From contig JAZGDL010000435.1 in assembly GCA_036477795.1 (NCBI GenBank), positions 1 through 63,721 on the forward strand: 63,721 nt of DNA, given 5' to 3'. Within the stretch, counting starts at the first letter, position 1, and the number at the start of each line of letters is the position of its first letter. The notes beneath the pieces were generated by a model, which worked only from the letters and a program-made list of their open reading frames with translations, made no database searches and was not told where the DNA came from. The DNA is from JAZGDL01 sp036477795. GTDB lineage: Bacteria > Planctomycetota > Phycisphaerae > UBA1845. The position numbers and the translations under genes were made by a program. This document shows positions 37,201-39,039 of this stretch, piece by piece.

Positions 37201-38033
37201 CGTCGCTCCCGCTGGCGGGCGATTCAGATAGGATCATCACCGCCCTGGTTGGCGACGTAACCGGCGACCTGCGCGTGAACAACACCGATCTCGGGGCCAT
37301 CGCCGGTTTGATAACGGCGAATTCGCCCGTCGTGTTCGACCCCGCCAACCCCAACCACGTGCGGAGCGATTTGAACCACGACGCCTCGTTCAGCAATCTA
37401 GACGTTCAGGTGGCCCTGCCGTTACGGGGCCGTGACGCTACATCGATCCCCGACCCGATCCTGCCGACGGGCGCCCCTCAGACGACCCAGTCGTCGCCGA
37501 TTAAGCCCACGGATTCGAATCCGTGGGATGCGAATGCCGACCTCGACTCGCCGTTTCAATTCACACCGGCGGATGCCCATGTCGTCATCGGTCCACGCCG
37601 TCCGGATGAAGGCCCGATCCGTCGCGCATTGCAAAAGGGCCTACGCATCGTGCAAAAGGCGTTGCGAATCAATGACGCGCCCAAACCCATGGTCGCGCAG
37701 AGGCTTATGCCCACCGACGGGGTGGTATCGCTCAAGTCCAACAGGATGCGGCCACCCACCATTGACATTCTGTCATTGCTGAATCAACGGGAGACCGGGC
37801 CGCAACACCCGGTCCGCAAGTCCCCGCCCGTCATCGAGGGACGCCTGAGCGAATTGACGATTCTGGACGAAGCTTGGCGGACGCCGGTCGATTTGTTCGG
37901 CGATTCGGACGGCGACCGCCCACTCTTGCGGCGAAGTTCGACAGTCCATCCGTCACGGCTCGAAGCCGATCACCGTGTGGACGTGCTCGCCATGGCCGGC
38001 GGCTCCAGTCACGCTCGGGGAGGAGCTCGGTAA
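13281..38033 (+). CDS. Giant LEPR-XLL protein (8,250 aa) with RTX, FG-GAP, LRR, ELWxxDGT, PKD and dockerin regions
   Basis: The leader FEPLEPRVLLSG lies at residues 15-26; no hydrophobic signal peptide is visible. Residues about 30-1,890 are acidic beta-rich repeats. RTX nonapeptides (GGAGDDxLxGG type) occur at about 1,954-2,200, 2,687-3,097, 3,437-3,534, 4,409-4,460, 4,612-4,664 and near 5,925-5,950. Between the first two blocks is a DIxxxxxVTVDAG beta-helix-like stretch (about 2,254-2,687). Later parts are pre-peptidase-like domains (about 3,840-4,280), golvesin-like domains (about 4,752-4,889 and 6,272-6,530), FG-GAP repeats (about 4,917-5,440), LRR (about 6,037-6,267), ELWxxDGT repeats (about 6,787-7,154), seven PKD-like domains (about 7,197-7,864) and a dockerin-like segment (about 7,990-8,054, GDVTGDLRVNNTDLGAIAGL). 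A ~110-residue module recurs six times. CGGAGG precedes the ATG. It is likely a calcium-folding cell-surface or matrix adhesin and the probable substrate of the divergent cassette. Confidence 0.92.
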   Translation: MRTSTSEARDGGYYFEPLEPRVLLSGTMLTLDRPDELLGNPGGMTIDAGDRAAFEEGLSAVRSVLESVSVLDEYLAQLPLVGGSVLDRLPSFDALQDQVIDQIESFFQDNPAPVVSLFESHFEGLGWTVDFNAVTHELSASVPVNIDVTLTEQDVDLSSRDPIELSGGDLSLGLDLPSMDVHGQLDLDITFGVDLDNSAFFTQVPNFTATLDAGADPLNAEATLGFLALSVVGGSLDFQAGLDIDIGNGQVLTLSQLQNTPISQLVDVNVDPSSSISAELPLQLTAGVGNLFTLSGTPHVTLSVSDLFGVSDGPTFDYQVQDLDQLSDFEVASPAAVISAFSQLANWFNNFGLSEVFDLELPFLDGVDLSALDLGEAMTQAFTEQLQAIRLTAPNNAPTGMVTANLTLRLNDQQNVSVGISGNFANTDALVTTINTQLTTKLSQLFDENEVDFRGMVEANNANGRVEFVANPSKVTQVRVSYTGMQGLGFEQNQEASGLAFDSIQSLATLLGNALEGNTLGLAAQVGVNPTYDPETHELTFNVAFTEELVSVKEPLSFGHDFGALGAINTSSTMSFMSTVSGAFTFGFLLQPLAPDFVLTDQTSLDQLVALNGFKNKTFADLLASSGHELTITLRDGTTHNIDLNGASTIGDVRNLIQTQSPVTVQINDDQNGLDLIHPNNVSGSSNFTVRAANSAFAIYALGLLATGEESGGQWVIRGTPLHGETLADRMFLRDDASIGGRIDAMAADIDASAMFGRNPVEEDRFFVEIGIVDGGAVGSAEITVGLADPDNSGNIFLSELIDAVADDVTSIIDAFSPDPTGHFIVNLPVEVSFLNIETSPMPGEGPRIVLEWDASDPTTIEPMFLNLEDLLSFENVGVSDIISALTGPGGLIDYLRQIEGVDEFFTMDIPLLDASLGDLVDFVDRFAADFEKFEQSPASSLQTLAQSLAQTLGIPASLVDVAFDSVSAPSTSEGGNHGLQSVGFAGAGTGPVLNIGFTWMRGFEEQKPLNLDLGELIGLDALGNLVDVGGNALLDVQGGVRFELQMGLDLSDPLNPEPFVYDSTEAVLSLGAGANSMDMSAALGPLGVFVRDGLVALGRRDDIGAPAELTFGLEDNDGDGRIALFELGFSNADIDLDAQVMANLPMFFPTASNGIGPLNLTIADLRDIPGTITTQTPDFSSALDNLNLGQNLSAMFDGWIGLLTFLEDALDGEVFGIELPIIGDKLASASDFFGQMRDAVLGVLSPDDLMVTGEELAAIEGGESVGIDPIEALRQALFDGLGDTGWLLDAPGTSPGVNIDDIVIVQGPDSIEFQMRLGHGLLDVPSDSGFDFDLGMPGLGLEAEGQIDFTSAFEMDLGFGITLDEGVYVNFDPFGEGDDITVDVHAGVPGFTATGELLFLQLDLNDEDAFGDDGDEYSPSSLDALFGVDLDGAEGNGRILLTELFSGLSELEASVNLDVDVNLEGQASFGGLAQFPSMDFFFDLDWSGSASTATGFDFDTAPEIWFRDVRLDFGTVIGDLLGPVVDSVGDVLGPTSDVLDILTTPLPLISDLGGDVTLIDIATIFGEVEGVAEFLSALSDVTDLIDFLETFDAGDGELFLNVGSFQISGEEALDGNMKGGLTPTTTVEGDPLGDIDPNSPAGQAFIMAQNVGGTAAQRSAQPSQDPVGFSFPIVQDPSEAFSLLLGGNPSIIEYDFPEFVLGFEYSQFFPIIGPLGAQVTGSVGANFDFGFGYDTFGIRQFAESDFNNFGAIFEGFFIKDLNDAGEDVPEVQLIAEISAGVEINVGVGRAGVEGGIRGTIDFNLNDPDGDGRVRVNELAENVALEGNPFHIFDISATIDAFLRAYLEIIPIIDIDITIVDVTIIDIDFPRPDSTPRLAEVDAMGMLNVNIGSRAGNRLHGDVADGAESFILRPGDNAGEVIVEAFGLRQTYSDVANILVADAGVGNDSIILAGGLEIPSEIHGGAGDDTLTGSKGPVTFYGDGGNDTLMGSSVDDMLFGGAGMDTIHAGRGDDHVDGGDGADMLFGDSGADVMMGGAGDDQLFGGRGDDNLDGGMGVDQLFGDENNDLLVGGDGDDRLEGGLGNDALIGDIGTAAVNATGDWVIDEGSLSGSGNDVLLGNAGFDVMHGGAGNDDLRGGAGGDTMFGGLGSDLLRGESGNDFLDGGEGDDDGSPFGASAGLIGGQGSDTLVGGWGKDRIYAGINEFGGGAAGENHIIFGDVQDPDAPAPGSPSDHADVIYGDLGNDTIDAGYGDDNVTTFIGSATVRGQQGADTILIAAVGSDIVFVDGGTENDTVNLTTGLGNVDVFGGAGNDIININADRIISVDLGSGNDVLTVNGLGQGQIFVLGGAGTDDIDLGAAGAILAGGGPVIVFGDADGLALPGGANDDIRIFATGPVTVDAGEGADTVDIQGPAGNVIVDGDGSASAANSGADDIDIVSSASVTVDAGPADDFVTILGPVTGAVNIIGGGGADDIDLGTASNPTGAPLVNVFSDGDSGPIATGGVDHIDLYAPGAINVDSGEAGDFVTIRGGAGAITVLADGAPGTIGLNSSGADNVDIVGDGDVTVQAGAHDDDVTINGAGLGDVKVVGDHGSDEITIGNPGGILASGAVDVFADGEFGAIAGGAADVVDIYADGPVTADLGEAGDDLSVHGFADGPVTVFGDGPLGLESISEQASPGGPDVIDIVAGTGAITVYGQAGDDDIHIEATGGDSLVYGHEGDDTIRIIGPGNDSIIAGTGNDTVYGGDGRDVIVGGFGDDVIWGDDELDDGDGTPDALGDVIWGGDLPDEWAGLADFGRQFFSDASDFIEPPGFEVAEQFNPTTYRDRYGLLNVVPLGGLGVSLAGVSYIGDRIDENGNPTGDGKDEIHGGHSSDFIFGGWDEDNLFGGAGRDYIDGGEADDKVRGGDDDDVLLGGLNSDVLRGGEGIDQLYGNEGDDFLFADHGQFGGPFPNDQAGQRLWGGAGFDYLYAYAPSFQAELEFDRIGDELRGGTGGDYLYGNLRMDLLKGGDDNDYLHGDYLEGPTYPRNTLASVNRETSNGEFVGSADRLFGGFGQDQLYGGGGNDTLWGGRDSDWVEGQDGNDRAFGGNGVDILVLDVDGNYHVLGDDFDGFFGNEAEGDVADAREVDILLVEGDKTRDPDNPFIDNIVMTETDVAITGDRDLPGDGRLNKADAGATAEFTLSVTGLGVPMQSVAVSVPNDLTNTNIDNLITDINAQLATALTTSGIPSDAVHAVRAGDRIRLQTVGLGQFSELLITSVNDVTQNVLGIAPDAFVGAFVTGESALPTDGTLGGEASFTVTIDGGGINQQSISVTVPDESSTAGGLVSAVDFAVNHALQTASLPGDAVRAVRVGDFLRLETNGLGASGSITLSNVNAVAGDVLGLSNDQTGTPLSAIVGRQLINVDYSGRSIYVSWRDRGNLPLVEQFQISGLMGDDVIEVHLTEATIEQLSNETPGDPWVTVISGGPGDDRIRGSEGRDRINGGPGSDQLFGFGGNDRIWGAEFGADPNDIDRLFAGQGNDDLIGGENETQFYAWSIHPEVPAGLVSSFDVESFLTDGPGVDFGVVVDDAGSLLLDDGSGAFEFEDTGLNRMLGSEFEASTDYFFGGTGLDFMFGNGGGGETGDLLITRRGVVFSDEDGVLSSDDAWKDYARSTDQVWYLGASAADDTIEVDFVTNPFNPFFGRHVVTLSTDGSFDPRFSGFDNSTAYDGSGEATHETMDEVYDVETELLVSPEMVNEDLGEPDLGTVPRDTQDRLVDPFELTPFDLIQELLGEEDFLAIIIDALGGDDEIIVGETVQVSVWVDAGPGDDVVLIQPQLSFLPDLTDPVGDRNDQRLNAYPLGEVNNEGEIIQPIGLGNSVFTGLTIDSARQDNPDIDWYRFLISPDTPTAPGDELELIALHENDDLNLQFSLLDADGNAEGETAVIGTVPLPFDGRLDADAVFTLITDPVVVTAISTADNDTREDLIDDINAAITSPNFNASLVNGRLRIETVAAGPGANVSIGNTNLVTNDVFGLVNNHPQVVVPLLSGLETSLNEETWVRVESVGNVPTDYALVFSMASLEDGPDTLLTPAGEPVGDTRATAFALDRDQPINRIDDVVGLTLHGPTLHGPTDEDWYSFRLGASRGTNPIRITSHTPTTRLGIELYHANDPVPIHSATTSGDQPTAEVHLGSTNQPQNPDDELYYVRVVRQSDLAHPGERARYDLFLNVGSEVQPDTTVDDPFVLPSLDQILPVTDPSLDQPGDETWYSLTLSEPARAGEGIGIRSVGAFSDLTASIYQVLNPEFLTNGGGSVTVEDLIDQGAVTSALATIETGELVDLGAATEVVDRGTQVLDLADLGPDVPDTAVTYLIGVSVAQRDLNGDGQPDPTAPGYELFSISSAVSKSRLNLVAGESQDLSGRSPLDRRDVLIGGTGDDRLVGGTGEDWVIAGDGNDVLSGGLDRQASDLLFGGAGDDIFQLLPDAQPIIPSTGRNGDPRFLDDVQSGDAALADMFDGGSGDDQVLYLGGDLGEDGVPIRDFVAIGYDRFLHRYRLTSLLWDQGNHLFVADPQTDRFDQHFAYFQARDIERTVIDTGDGVDVVHADAGYILNGETWGIARGDVEDNGLAYQSIEIRGGDGKDWLYGGAGVDIIYGEGNKDFIAGGEGDDHILGGPGNDELSGNRGNFAVPNPDENPSDPDDDFLYVGFSERPPNTPDDVTQSGGGVLVGDPLAQDIYEFDSNIAFPLAADRPRPTGIDIPGRSAVDDSGGAERGYLESGDNWSNGPLEGFGGGSRSHQSVLLSDPASVEWLFESLTPGEYEIFATWPGDPVNPNLQYATNTPFEVFVDVNATPELSMLVNQRLAPQDLVEQGWSWQRLGVVTVADGVVRVRMTNDANAEVLADAVRISPVEPFLSDAFALEGPEGATSGQDPQPGSQLSLFQEIGDINDDRVTDYIVSGSGTPSSDSYILLGPVDRDSLFRVDSLDINGDTINDLLVRGAGYNFEVTFDTNEELEGSAGSFRVGGRAAIVVDGTTLGRPAETMGDVDGDGLGDLMFLSQEDGTGNWIVSVVRGRTPADGGFDRFLDDSYVDYSITLPAEIAQDISEIGVHTLDWNNDGWDDVLVQWQRDVSLMAGVEQVGLLFSGQTLVAMGDVNQNHASTRFRRDDFHNPGTISDLTSIVVGDVNGDGFEDVVFGDQRFAAGMPNSGRGYLILGRPSFVSDIYLDHATANLVQSDYIWSGVGLGAGVFSLGDVNSDGYDDFALTRSLSGTAQDNRDGVIVYGGGPNLTVQPTAQPPVLNDSNNELVRVDRNVPSGQFVHGDLFVQAGDFDGDGRTDLAIGEPVRHLSPTAGEVSDESLVDPSGGFLHLFWSGLDVAVPTTPTAPVQLSLAFADVSIEGEVGRDQFGRLPGSGNLDLDGDRINELIVGAAAADVRTGVAGNGPNDVDRDAGRVYVIFGGTGRQVQLPTSGVNFLTNRDIPGGGLFVVDPATGQPFRSELAVLEDSAVLVGFDPLPADGRLGAGLSGSFALALEGLLEGSAVSDPIVIFDDPTNQTAQDLVNDIQGAFNNVFIGNQLLSSVVQPVLDAQGQLRLETIGLGTDGRITVVNVNDVTRNVLRLREGDTGAYELEDWHRFGTLGDGQIGNQIRVLLRDPESGVLNVSRPALALSFSTAPDGGDRPILFVNGTLAPDGTAADVMPPVFFGPSLEVGGGAGRVGIMEFDLTGLLGYMDNPELIDNVTLQLLMAHEAGGQANPGTLSVSLLDDKADVAVTATDVSRTAEFFEGIEQSFLTGNGWPTSSEGNEFFVTLDLTQHIRDALAAGKTRVSLRFESDVAFPLFIEGLGSGRSELSFEVAPRGGVVFDVFDADGHRLTGTRVLEGGFGGSGQRIDAGASVLDMRDLDAGEYFVRVYDPFENLYEAGRPAALDYLIEISPPKLGDADVPPERDEIYGEDGNDVIAGNNYVDRLYGGPGIDTFTAEALEVRDRGLVTGNPAIDDLLPPDIEARPLPAPGEDGGRVARPDNFEVEFASLDMELLIADALGLTTLTPTGTERVPRPLLATDLTQLLELNLSNMDLVVREIKDDGGMFVGRDDLKGLDYAVNLEYLSLDRNELENIGFILPGIRPERETQGELGLRGLRYLDLDYNPLVPQLNESVLGLLELEPLQPVTILRGMQYLSADGIADPFGQEPPEGQDAYHSLLLWVDDLTQLRWLSATGTGTADFAPLRDLDALQYAYLGENAFADDPDSGQFVLNVFAGANDLRWLDLSGSAVGELRDLLGVYLVDDNDREYSEIGSGWLNDENELAFDDDYRVLFNGEEESLAVAAFDGLAEDVYDVFVTWPADASRGPVQYTATIGGEIPVQSAQVDQTQSPAGDALPLALGQVIRGTTDLPVSGNLTATATFSIEVNGLPGGPATVNVQVLDQGDNDTIDELVNEVDVRIGGALAVLGNPDLPQGSIRAIRVNERLWLQTVGLGENVSLDLSAANAVTQNVLGLSAGQTSEVVGLTDGVWENVLSGVALEGDASIALATLNGPFGTTAADAVAVVLSDPFPLLQAVDLGGSVVLNNRALDFLLDELRIRVAGNNTSGDAIAAGVVAESLDATFFMVTPIEPQFTEADASDPLEIPLSLVNPIAPVDFAVVLDGPGVAAVVNGNTLSLTPDTGFTGSVVVTVRAEESDGGRTAEERFDLHVGVGAAYGSVAGLSQDELGQPTLDVLEGLTLYLDEFRNGVFDPGFERLTVADVNGNFVFTDLPFLPESNTHAVGILLPDDQVVPTAASGSPSGEGWIQTDGGSDERELYTVLLNVLDGQDVTSDGFVEFNNALYFAVDNAQVWRFDGAAVETVWTGADPKDFVPFGGDLYFAGAGEMQRLSVDGNGQVAVQTVDVNPGGDSAPVDLTVFNDVLYFGAAGTGTDRELWQLVEDAGGVPQVSQAADINAGGSSDPQSLLVYDIDELLAPALYFSAQHATLGRELWRYDGVSAPQLLDIVAGAGSSNPVLETAYDGGEADFAALYFAAQQTGGGAVVPLRLRFSFTQFGLDDNWYNQDLTNPAEFTVVGDALYLVADEAAAGRELFRFANANSNLTVFDVAPGMSGSGPEYLVPFDGTVYFAADNGAAGRELWRVDGDEAVQVADVDPSGASSPSHLTVFADALSDRPTFGETLYMVATNGEGSPDLWRAGYTRGLASIAPSNGMAIFDTSVDPDLSFAAVQGLAVRVNGLFGDAEVEEGSEIQLDAVLAAETGILQPTYSWVVESSNGQVIPPGDQPTLAFTPSDDGLYQVTLTVSDAADLFRSVSASVFIATGNVAPEVEIVSADAQFPAGYDEGQVITLDASVFDPGDDAHTYLWQVAASNGQIVPDGMSPQLVFSAEQAGMYTVTLTVTDDEGAFDTAEVLLTANDVAPEISVNIVPGVGDVVDEGTPFAADGSFVDAPNDVWTATVDYGDGSGVQPLPLNPDQTFLLEHVYADNPDVGDSYMVTVTVDDGDNNSALSFPVTVNNVAPTASIDEFPTEIVDEGQPVTLIGSATDVPSDLDEITFNWSVVASNGQQIPSGAGELLPDGRTSFTFTPNDDGLYTVSLAASDADDAGEAVSVPITVGDVPPSIVLDVETPGPFFEGGLVELSADVTDPVKGTGDFTYVWEADGPNSQHETGDGLTFSFAPNDDGAYNVLFTVFDDGEQVAQESMTIDVLNVAPVADIDVVPPGPFFEGGSIVVGGVGTDVGVNDELSLDWSVSAGNGQVNFPQGDGSVYGFTFQNDGEYVIELTVTDDSEASHTDRVVIHVDNVAPSFALEEVPAVVLGEAATIAGSATDPGVTGLPGVVDDLLTATVDFDDGTVDSVVIAHGTFSLNHVYAERGVYDVTVTVDDEVDQTSQMIQIVVSDLTVEAWYSVALHDGIEATLSIPDDGLFSEPRQSGVNTLLIEFSEAIDPGSFAPEDVMVVGVDANGQAVNLAGINVSTSTRDGDTVAVVTFSGPLPDYARYLVSITGIVSADSEALPSLPLAGDSDRIITALVGDVTGDLRVNNTDLGAIAGLITANSPVVFDPANPNHVRSDLNHDASFSNLDVQVALPLRGRDATSIPDPILPTGAPQTTQSSPIKPTDSNPWDANADLDSPFQFTPADAHVVIGPRRPDEGPIRRALQKGLRIVQKALRINDAPKPMVAQRLMPTDGVVSLKSNRMRPPTIDILSLLNQRETGPQHPVRKSPPVIEGRLSELTILDEAWRTPVDLFGDSDGDRPLLRRSSTVHPSRLEADHRVDVLAMAGGSSHARGGAR
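14485..14770 (+). other. Recurring module, copy 1 (divergent) inside the giant gene
   Basis: This stretch codes for TANLTLRLNDQQNVSV, DALVTTINTQLTTKL, NGRVEFVAN and YTGMQGLGF. It is the most divergent of the six copies and sits in the N-terminal beta-rich region. Confidence 0.5.
16211..16230. repeat. 20-bp perfect palindrome inside the giant gene
   Basis: CCACGGATTGCAATCCGTGG is a perfect palindrome coding in frame. A near-identical palindrome lies at 37,506-37,527 in the same gene. Confidence 0.7.
22756..23110 (+). other. Recurring module, copy 2
   Basis: It codes for LPGDGRLNKADAGATAEFTL, NLITDINAQLATAL, RIRLQTVGLG and VTQNVLGI. It directly abuts copy 3, a tandem pair. Confidence 0.75.
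23128..23466 (+). other. Recurring module, copy 3
   Basis: It codes for LPTDGTLGGEASFTVTI, LVSAVDFAVNHAL, FLRLETNGLGASGSITL and DVLGL. The host sequence resumes after it with INVDYSGRSIYVSWRD. Confidence 0.75.
25069..25341 (+). other. Recurring module, copy 4, inside a pre-peptidase-like domain
   Basis: It codes for LPFDGRLDADAVFTLI, LIDDINAAI, GRLRIETVAAGPGANVSI and VTNDVFGL. It separates LQFSLLDADGN from VVPLLSGLETSLNEETWVRV, which would otherwise read as one domain. Confidence 0.7.
29753..30082 (+). other. Recurring module, copy 5
   Basis: It codes for LPADGRLGAGLSGSFALAL, LVNDIQGAF, GQLRLETIGLGTDGRITV and VTRNVLRL. It lies between the FG-GAP region and a following beta-rich domain. Confidence 0.75.
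32383..32728 (+). other. Recurring module, copy 6, inside a golvesin-like domain
   Basis: It codes for LPVSGNLTATATFSIEV, LVNEVDVRIGGAL, RLWLQTVGLGENVSL and VTQNVLGL. It splits a golvesin-like domain between VDQTQSPAGD and GVWENVLSGVAL. Confidence 0.75.
37506..37527. repeat. 22-bp perfect palindrome inside the giant gene
   Basis: CCCACGGATTC and GAATCCGTGGG form a perfect 22-bp palindrome (37,506-37,527) in the region coding for the C-terminal tail. It is preceded by TTAAG and shares CCACGGATT and AATCCGTGG with 16,211-16,230. Confidence 0.7.
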
Positions 38034-38932
38034 TGCGGTGCAGACTTCATTGCAACTACTCGCCGATCGTCGCCGCTCTAGCGGTGGGTGTGGCATCGTT
38101 TGGGGTGGGGCCGTCCCGCGCGGACTACCTGCTCTACGCTGTCAGCGACGGGTGCACCGCTGACAAAGTCAATCCGGGCGATACCGTGGAGGTCGAGTTG
38201 TGGCTGTCGTCGGACAATGAGGATCACAGCAACTCGATCATCGTGCAGATCGCGTTTTCGTCACCCGGGTGGGTGTACAACTCGTTGACCTGGCACGGCG
38301 TGTACGCGGGGAGCATCTACGACGACAGCACGCCCGACGCCTTCCCCGTCATGTTGACACCTGACGTTCTCACCGGCCCCAGTCACCCCGCCGGCGTCGT
38401 GGACATCGAGTTGTCCAACGTCGCCATCGATCCTTATTGCGTCGGGCCCAACAATGCCGGGGCCGGTCCGTGCGACTGTCCCGGCGGCACGTGCATCGGC
38501 GGCCAATGCGTTGGGGGCCCTTTTGCGGGATCATCCTGCTCGATGAACTGCCCCAGCGGGGTGGTCTGCACCAACCGTTTTGCCGAGGGCCTGCTGGCCA
38601 CGCTGTCACTCACCGTGCCGCCCGATTTCACCGGATCGGATGTGGTCATCGTTCAACCCGTTGTCGACACCATTGCCAACGGATTCGACGAAGTGTCCAC
38701 GTCAGCGTGGCCGGGTTTGGCGGTGTATTTGGAATGCGTCGTCGCCGGGGACATTGATTGTGACGGGGCGGTGACGCTGAACGACTACAACGAGTGGGAA
38801 TCGTGCCTGACGGGTCCGGGGGGAATCGTCTCGCCGGGGTGTGTGCCTTTTGATTTTGATGGCGATAGCGACGTCGATATGTTAGACTGGAGTGGTTTTC
38901 AACGTGATTTCACGTTGCTCTGTGGCCTTTGA
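38033..38932 (+). CDS. Secreted beta-sandwich protein with C-terminal dockerin-like repeats
   Basis: The protein has 299 residues. The ATG at 38,033 overlaps the TAA of the giant gene (TAATG), with GGAGGAG a few bases upstream, so the two are probably translated together. A signal peptide (about 1-30, IVAALAVGVASFGVGPSRA) leads to a beta-rich domain starting VNPGDTVEVELWLSSDNEDH, in the style of cohesin-like or carbohydrate-binding sandwiches. A Cys-rich insert follows at about 140-190 (CDCPGGTCIGGQCVGG). The C-terminus has two calcium-loop motifs, GDIDCDGAVTLNDYNEWESC and FDFDGDSDVDMLDWSGFQRD, the dockerin type I pattern. Because the giant protein also ends in a dockerin-like region, this could be a partner, but binding is inference. 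Confidence 0.75.
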   Translation: MRCRLHCNYSPIVAALAVGVASFGVGPSRADYLLYAVSDGCTADKVNPGDTVEVELWLSSDNEDHSNSIIVQIAFSSPGWVYNSLTWHGVYAGSIYDDSTPDAFPVMLTPDVLTGPSHPAGVVDIELSNVAIDPYCVGPNNAGAGPCDCPGGTCIGGQCVGGPFAGSSCSMNCPSGVVCTNRFAEGLLATLSLTVPPDFTGSDVVIVQPVVDTIANGFDEVSTSAWPGLAVYLECVVAGDIDCDGAVTLNDYNEWESCLTGPGGIVSPGCVPFDFDGDSDVDMLDWSGFQRDFTLLCGL

Positions 38933-39039
38933 AAGAAATGGGTTTGGAATAGATACACGAGGTGCCGCGCCGTTCTGTTCGCGGATGGGCTCATTCACTG
39001 GATGTATGACAAGAAAACTTGACGTGAGGTAGCGGAAAG

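Noticed and set aside
37505..37528. GGATTCGAATCC resembling a tRNA T-arm
   Set aside because: It is part of a perfect palindrome in coding sequence, with no acceptor or anticodon stems around it.
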